Assembly: GCA_003278735.1 (NCBI GenBank)
Contig: QCDO01000015.1
Coordinates: 1-38,237, forward strand
Direction: 5' to 3'
DNA: 38,237 bases
Origin: Prochlorococcus sp. AG-355-J09
GTDB lineage: Bacteria; Cyanobacteriota; Cyanobacteriia; PCC-6307; Cyanobiaceae
Shown: positions 34,241 to 38,237 of the stretch, in pieces
Layout: every line of letters starts with the position of its first letter
Numbering within the stretch: the stretch's first letter is position 1
The notes under the pieces: model-generated
Told to the model about the DNA's origin: nothing
Database searches by the model: none
What the model saw: the letters and a program-made list of their open reading frames with translations, nothing else
Position numbers and translations under genes: made by a program

Positions 34241-35608
34241 ATGTCTCACGAAATATTCATGCCTGCCTTGAGTTCTACTATGACAGAGGGCAAGATTGTG
34301 GAATGGTTGAAAAATCCAGGAGATAAAGTTGAAAGAGGTGAATCTGTCCTGGTTGTTGAATCTGACAAGGCAGATATGGATGTTGAATCTTTTCAAGATG
34401 GATATCTTGCGGCTGTTTTAATGCCGGCTGGCAGCACTGCACCAGTAGGAGAGACTATCGGTCTTATTGTAGAAAATGAGGATGAGATAGCTTCTGTTCA
34501 AGAACAAAATAAAGGAAAACAACCTGAAGTTTCTAGTTCGGATCAACTTGAATTGGTAAGCAATAAAACGGAAGAAAAACCTGTGATTCAAAGTGAAATT
34601 GTTGAAAAACAAGAAAAAGAAGTCGTATTAATGAGTGAAAAGGCAGACTCATCTTTTAATAGTGATCAAATAAATGCTGCTACGAGTAATGTTTCTTCGA
34701 GGGTGATTGCATCTCCAAGAGCTAAAAAACTTGCCTCTCAAATGGGCGTTGATTTAGCAAAGGTTCATGGATCCGGACCTCACGGAAGGATTCAAGCCGA
34801 TGATATTTTAAAAGCTAATGGCCAACCAGTCTCTATACCATGGATAGGTGAAGGTGGTTCTCCTGCAAGTATACCTGGTGCAAATTTGGGAGTTGAAAGT
34901 AAACCAGAAACTTCAGGAAATAGTTTTGGTAATCCTGGAGAAACAGTTCAATTTAATACTCTTCAGAAAGCGGTAAATAAAAATATGGAATCTAGTTTAG
35001 ATGTGCCATGTTTTAGGGTGGGTTATTCCATTAACACAGATAAATTAGATAATTTTTATAAAAAAGTAAAACAGAACGGAGTTACTATGACTGCTTTACT
35101 AGTAAAGGCAGTTGCAAAGACACTTAAGAAACATCCTCAAGTTAACTCAAGTTTTTCAGAGAATGGAATTTCTTATCCAGAAAATATAAATATTGCTGTT
35201 GCTGTTGCGATGGAAGATGGTGGACTAATAACTCCAGTTTTAAAAGAACCATGCAATACAGATTTATTTGAATTGTCTAGGGAATGGAAAGATCTCGTAA
35301 AAAGATCAAGATCAAAACAATTAGAACCTGATGAATACACAACGGGAACCTTCACTTTATCTAACCTTGGGATGTTTGGAGTTGATAGATTTGACGCAAT
35401 TCTTCCTCCAGGTACCGGTGCTATTTTAGCCATAGCATCATCGAAGCCAACCGTTGTTGCTAATAGTGATGGTTCAATATCTGTTAAAAAAATAATGCAA
35501 GTAAATCTAACAGCTGATCATAGAGTGATCTATGGAGCTGATGGAGCTTCATTCTTAAAAGACTTGGCTTCCCTAATTGAAGATGAGCCAGAGACTCTTT
35601 TCTCCTAA
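34241..35608 (+). CDS. pdhC: Pyruvate dehydrogenase E2, dihydrolipoamide acetyltransferase
   Basis: Core of the pyruvate dehydrogenase complex, making acetyl-CoA. Domains in order: one lipoyl domain at residues 1-80 with lipoyl Lys47 in ESDKADMDVES; a Glu/Lys-rich linker; the E1/E3-binding domain near 155-190 (ASPRAKKLASQMGVDLAKVHGSGPHGRI); and the acyltransferase core at about 225-455 with the active-site motif DHRVIYGADG. The 455 residues fit the cyanobacterial E2. It is a lipoylation target of LipB encoded nearby. Confidence 0.94.
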   Translation: MSHEIFMPALSSTMTEGKIVEWLKNPGDKVERGESVLVVESDKADMDVESFQDGYLAAVLMPAGSTAPVGETIGLIVENEDEIASVQEQNKGKQPEVSSSDQLELVSNKTEEKPVIQSEIVEKQEKEVVLMSEKADSSFNSDQINAATSNVSSRVIASPRAKKLASQMGVDLAKVHGSGPHGRIQADDILKANGQPVSIPWIGEGGSPASIPGANLGVESKPETSGNSFGNPGETVQFNTLQKAVNKNMESSLDVPCFRVGYSINTDKLDNFYKKVKQNGVTMTALLVKAVAKTLKKHPQVNSSFSENGISYPENINIAVAVAMEDGGLITPVLKEPCNTDLFELSREWKDLVKRSRSKQLEPDEYTTGTFTLSNLGMFGVDRFDAILPPGTGAILAIASSKPTVVANSDGSISVKKIMQVNLTADHRVIYGADGASFLKDLASLIEDEPETLFS

Positions 35609-35614
35609 ATTTAA

Positions 35615-36739
35615 TTGATTTCTCAAATTAATAATGAAGAAAGAGATTATAAGCTTGAAGCTTATGATTATTTACTTGATCCTTCATTAATTGCTAGTAA
35701 ACCTTCTGCAATTAGGCATGAATCAAGATTGATGATAGTTAGAAATAGTTTTTTAGAAGAAGACTGTTTAACTAATAAATTTACCAAGAATCTTTTAGAT
35801 GAATTTAGAGAAGGGGATCTTGTAATTGTAAATAATACTAAAGTTATGAAAGCTAGGTTAAAGGTTGAATTAGAAAATAAGACATTAGTCGAATTATTAG
35901 TTTTAGAAAGATCCCATGAATGTGTTTGGTTATGTTTGGCAAAGCCAGCAAAAAAGTTAAAAATAAATAGAAAATTAAAATTAAAATCTCCATTAGCACA
36001 AGATATTTATTTGATTGTTGATGGAGTTGATGAAGAAACTGGAGGGAGATTTGTTAAATTTCCGGAAAATATAAATTGTCTCAATTCAATGAATGAACTT
36101 CTTGATAAATACGGGGAAATCCCTCTTCCTCCTTATATAAAAAATTCCGAAGAAGAATCTTTTCACGAGAAAAGTTATCAAACTGAGTATGCAACAAATC
36201 CGGGGGCAGTTGCTGCACCAACAGCTGGTTTACACTTAAGCAAAAGTCTTATTTCCAATCTAAAAAAAAAAGGCGTAATAATCTTACCGATAACTTTGCA
36301 CGTGGGTTATGGAACATTCAAACCAATTGATCAAGAAGATTTAAGTAACTTAAAACTTCACAAAGAATGGGTAAGTGTTAATAAGGAAGTAGTGGAGGAA
36401 ATAAAAAGAATAAAGAAAACAGATAGAAAAATAATTGCTATTGGTACAACTAGCGTTAGAGCTCTTGAAAGTTGTTATTCTCACGAAATTAATGACTTTA
36501 TTCCCATAGCTAAATACGTAGATTTAGTAATTAAACCAGGTTATAAATTTAAGGTAGTTGATGGATTATTAACTAATTTTCATCTCCCTAAAAGTTCATT
36601 GCTACTTTTAGTAAGTGCAATGATTGGTAGAGAAAGATTATTAGAATTGTATAAGAAAGCCATAAAAGAAAAATTTAGATTCTTCTCTTATGGCGATGCT
36701 ATGTATATTTCACCAGATTCACTACTGGAGAAAAAATAG
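35615..36739 (+). CDS. queA: S-adenosylmethionine:tRNA ribosyltransferase-isomerase
   Basis: Makes epoxyqueuosine at the tRNA wobble base from SAM and preQ1-tRNA. Signatures are YDYLLDPSLIASKPS, DLVIVNNTKVMKARL, GEIPLPPYI, PGAVAAPTAGLHLS, ITLHVGYGTFKP, IGTTSVRALES and TNFHLPKSSLL. The 374 residues are normal. The start appears to be TTG at 35615, six bases after the E2 stop. It converges with cysK, with two bases between stop codons. Confidence 0.96.
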   Translation: MISQINNEERDYKLEAYDYLLDPSLIASKPSAIRHESRLMIVRNSFLEEDCLTNKFTKNLLDEFREGDLVIVNNTKVMKARLKVELENKTLVELLVLERSHECVWLCLAKPAKKLKINRKLKLKSPLAQDIYLIVDGVDEETGGRFVKFPENINCLNSMNELLDKYGEIPLPPYIKNSEEESFHEKSYQTEYATNPGAVAAPTAGLHLSKSLISNLKKKGVIILPITLHVGYGTFKPIDQEDLSNLKLHKEWVSVNKEVVEEIKRIKKTDRKIIAIGTTSVRALESCYSHEINDFIPIAKYVDLVIKPGYKFKVVDGLLTNFHLPKSSLLLLVSAMIGRERLLELYKKAIKEKFRFFSYGDAMYISPDSLLEKK

Positions 36740-36741
36740 AT

Positions 36742-37728
36742 TTAGGCTTTGACTGGTTCTTGAATAATTCCGCTTGGAACTTCAGTAAACATAATTGATG
36801 ATAAATACCTCTCTGCTAAATCAGGTAGAACAACTACAATTGTCTTCCCAGCATATTCATCTTGTTCAGCTAATCTAACAGCAGCAGCAGCGGCAGCCCC
36901 ACAAGATATTCCTACTAATAGACCTTCCTCTTTAGCTAACCTAAGAGCCATCTCAATTGATTCGTCATTTGTTACTTGTTCGACCTTATCAACAATTGAT
37001 AAGTCAAGGTTTTTAGGAATAAATCCTGCTCCAATTCCTTGGATTTTATGTGGTCCGGATTTAACCTCTTCTCCATTCATTGTCTGTGTAATAACAGGAC
37101 TGTGTGATGGTTCTACAGCTACAGAAGTAATATTCTTGCCCTTCTCTTGCTTAATGTATCTTGAAACTCCTGTAATTGTGCCGCCAGTTCCAACCCCTGC
37201 AACTAGGACATCAATCTCACCATCGCAATCATCCCAGATTTCTGGTCCAGTAGTTTTGAAATGAATTTCAGGGTTTGCTGGATTATCAAATTGACCTGGC
37301 ATGAAATATTGAGAAGGATTACTTTCTGCAATTTCTTTAGCCTTAGCTATTGCTCCAGGCATACCTTTAGATGCCTCAGTTAAAACAATTTCAGCACCCA
37401 ACACTGCCATAACCCTTCTTCTTTCAATTGACATGGATTCTGGCATTGTAAGGATCAGTTTATAGCCTCTTGCTGAAGCAGTAAAAGCTAGAGCAATTCC
37501 TGTATTTCCAGAAGTTGGCTCAACAATAGTTTTGTCTTTTGTAAGTTTCCCACTTTTCTCGGCATCCCATATCATGTTTGCGCCGATCCTACATTTGACA
37601 CTATAAGCGGGGTTTCTACCTTCAATTTTTGCAAGTACTGTAGCTTTTGCATTTTTAGTAACTGATTTTAATTTTACTAATGGAGTGTTTCCAATAGCAA
37701 AACTGTTGTCCTCATAAATTTTTGCCAT
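36742..37728 (-). CDS. cysK: Cysteine synthase A (O-acetylserine sulfhydrylase)
   Basis: PLP enzyme making cysteine from O-acetylserine and sulfide. The PLP Lys is in [16 protein letters not shown], the substrate loop is [12 protein letters not shown], and the phosphate-binding loop is [10 protein letters not shown]. The C-terminal [14 protein letters not shown] is typical. The 328 residues are normal. ATG at 37728. The gene lies downstream of a cystathionine gamma-synthase-family gene on the same strand, a sulfur amino acid cluster. Confidence 0.97.
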   Translation of the reverse strand: MAKIYEDNSFAIGNTPLVKLKSVTKNAKATVLAKIEGRNPAYSVKCRIGANMIWDAEKSGKLTKDKTIVEPTSGNTGIALAFTASARGYKLILTMPESMSIERRRVMAVLGAEIVLTEASKGMPGAIAKAKEIAESNPSQYFMPGQFDNPANPEIHFKTTGPEIWDDCDGEIDVLVAGVGTGGTITGVSRYIKQEKGKNITSVAVEPSHSPVITQTMNGEEVKSGPHKIQGIGAGFIPKNLDLSIVDKVEQVTNDESIEMALRLAKEEGLLVGISCGAAAAAAVRLAEQDEYAGKTIVVVLPDLAERYLSSIMFTEVPSGIIQEPVKA

Positions 37729-37812
37729 TTATATATTGAGAAAATATATATTAATACTAACTATTATTCAGAAAAAGAGTATATAAGTTTCTATACGGTA
37801 AATACTAGGAAT

Positions 37813-38237
37813 TTAGAAATTATTTAGTGCTTCAGAAAAGGTTTTCCATAATTGATCTTGGTCTTCTAATCCAACTGATACTCTAATAAGGTGCGAGGGT
37901 ATACCAAAACTTTCAGCCCAATCCAACTCGTCATAATGAGCTAGTAAAACATAAGGACAAACTAGAGTAAATTTTGTACCTAAACTAGGTCCTTTAGATA
38001 CTTTTAGAGAATCATAAAATTTTTTAGCTTTGTTCAAGCCTCCATTTAATTCAAATGATAATAAGCAGCCGTATCCCCCATTAGAAGTAAGCAAAGAATT
38101 AAAATTTGGACAATTTTCAGGATGGAAAATATTTTTAATCTCGCTATGAGTCTCTAATCTTTTTTTTAATTCTAAACATGATTTATTTTGTTCAAAAACT
38201 CTTTGATTTACATCTCTACTAACTTTCTCTAGATAAA
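37813..38237 (-). CDS. Cystathionine gamma-synthase-family PLP enzyme, 3' part
   Basis: The reading frame is open from the window end to the stop at 37813 and gives the last 141 or so residues of a Cys/Met metabolism PLP-dependent enzyme. Family motifs are NGGYGCLLSFEL, SLGTKFTLVCPYVLLAHY and HLIRVSVGLEDQDQLWKTF, the C-terminal signature. The PLP Lys lies outside the window. The gene is partial because the window ends. It is followed by cysK on the same strand, so a role in homocysteine or cysteine synthesis is likely. Confidence 0.88.
   Translation of the reverse strand, partial: YLEKVSRDVNQRVFEQNKSCLELKKRLETHSEIKNIFHPENCPNFNSLLTSNGGYGCLLSFELNGGLNKAKKFYDSLKVSKGPSLGTKFTLVCPYVLLAHYDELDWAESFGIPSHLIRVSVGLEDQDQLWKTFSEALNNF

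Overview
The window is about 70% A+T and gene-dense. It carries pipX-pipY, sepF, a long-form hibernation factor, a probable galactolipid glycosyltransferase and a vitamin B12 gene. Together these point to a marine picocyanobacterium, most likely a streamlined high-light Prochlorococcus. This is an inference from gene content and composition; no search was run.

Positions 1-16.7 kb are accessory. The first block, on the + strand, holds an M20 hydrolase, a TauC-like permease, a TauA-like periplasmic binding protein, an allophanate-hydrolase-like amidase and a TauB-like ATPase. It looks like an importer plus two C-N hydrolases for an organic nitrogen or sulfonate compound. The second block holds a binding protein with an unusual NosL-like C-terminal domain, then a permease, an ATPase and a YeiH/TauZ-type exporter. 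Next comes a 658-residue LysR regulator on the - strand. Its C-terminal half is a cytoplasmic copy of the second block's binding protein. Divergent from it is an operon with an AprA-like flavoprotein, an AprB-like two-cluster ferredoxin, a HEAT-repeat protein and an Mrp-type Fe-S carrier. The second block, the regulator and the flavoprotein operon read as one regulated pathway: import, redox chemistry on an Fe-S/FAD enzyme, and export of an inorganic product. I know of no described pathway with this exact set, and it is the best candidate for a new system here.

Positions 16.7-20.2 kb hold an integrative element beside tRNA-Thr(GGT). It has a tyrosine recombinase, an excisionase-like HTH protein, a RepA/AAA_25-type ATPase and a small gene broken by an in-frame TAG. 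An 18-bp perfect palindrome lies in front of the integrase. The arrangement recalls the tycheposons of Prochlorococcus, which suggests how the 0-16 kb cargo may have arrived. The distal attachment site is not visible in this window.

Positions 20.2-38.2 kb look like core chromosome: tRNA-Thr, tRNA-Tyr, aroQ, miaE, cobI, a conserved unknown gene, der, ecfT-like, pipX, pipY, sepF and proC on +. On - are a GT4 glycosyltransferase, recO, a degenerate deoC-like gene and hpf. On + again are lipB, an acyl-activating ligase, a YlqD-like gene, the pyruvate dehydrogenase E2 gene and queA. Last on - are cysK and the 3' part of a cystathionine gamma-synthase-family gene cut by the window end.
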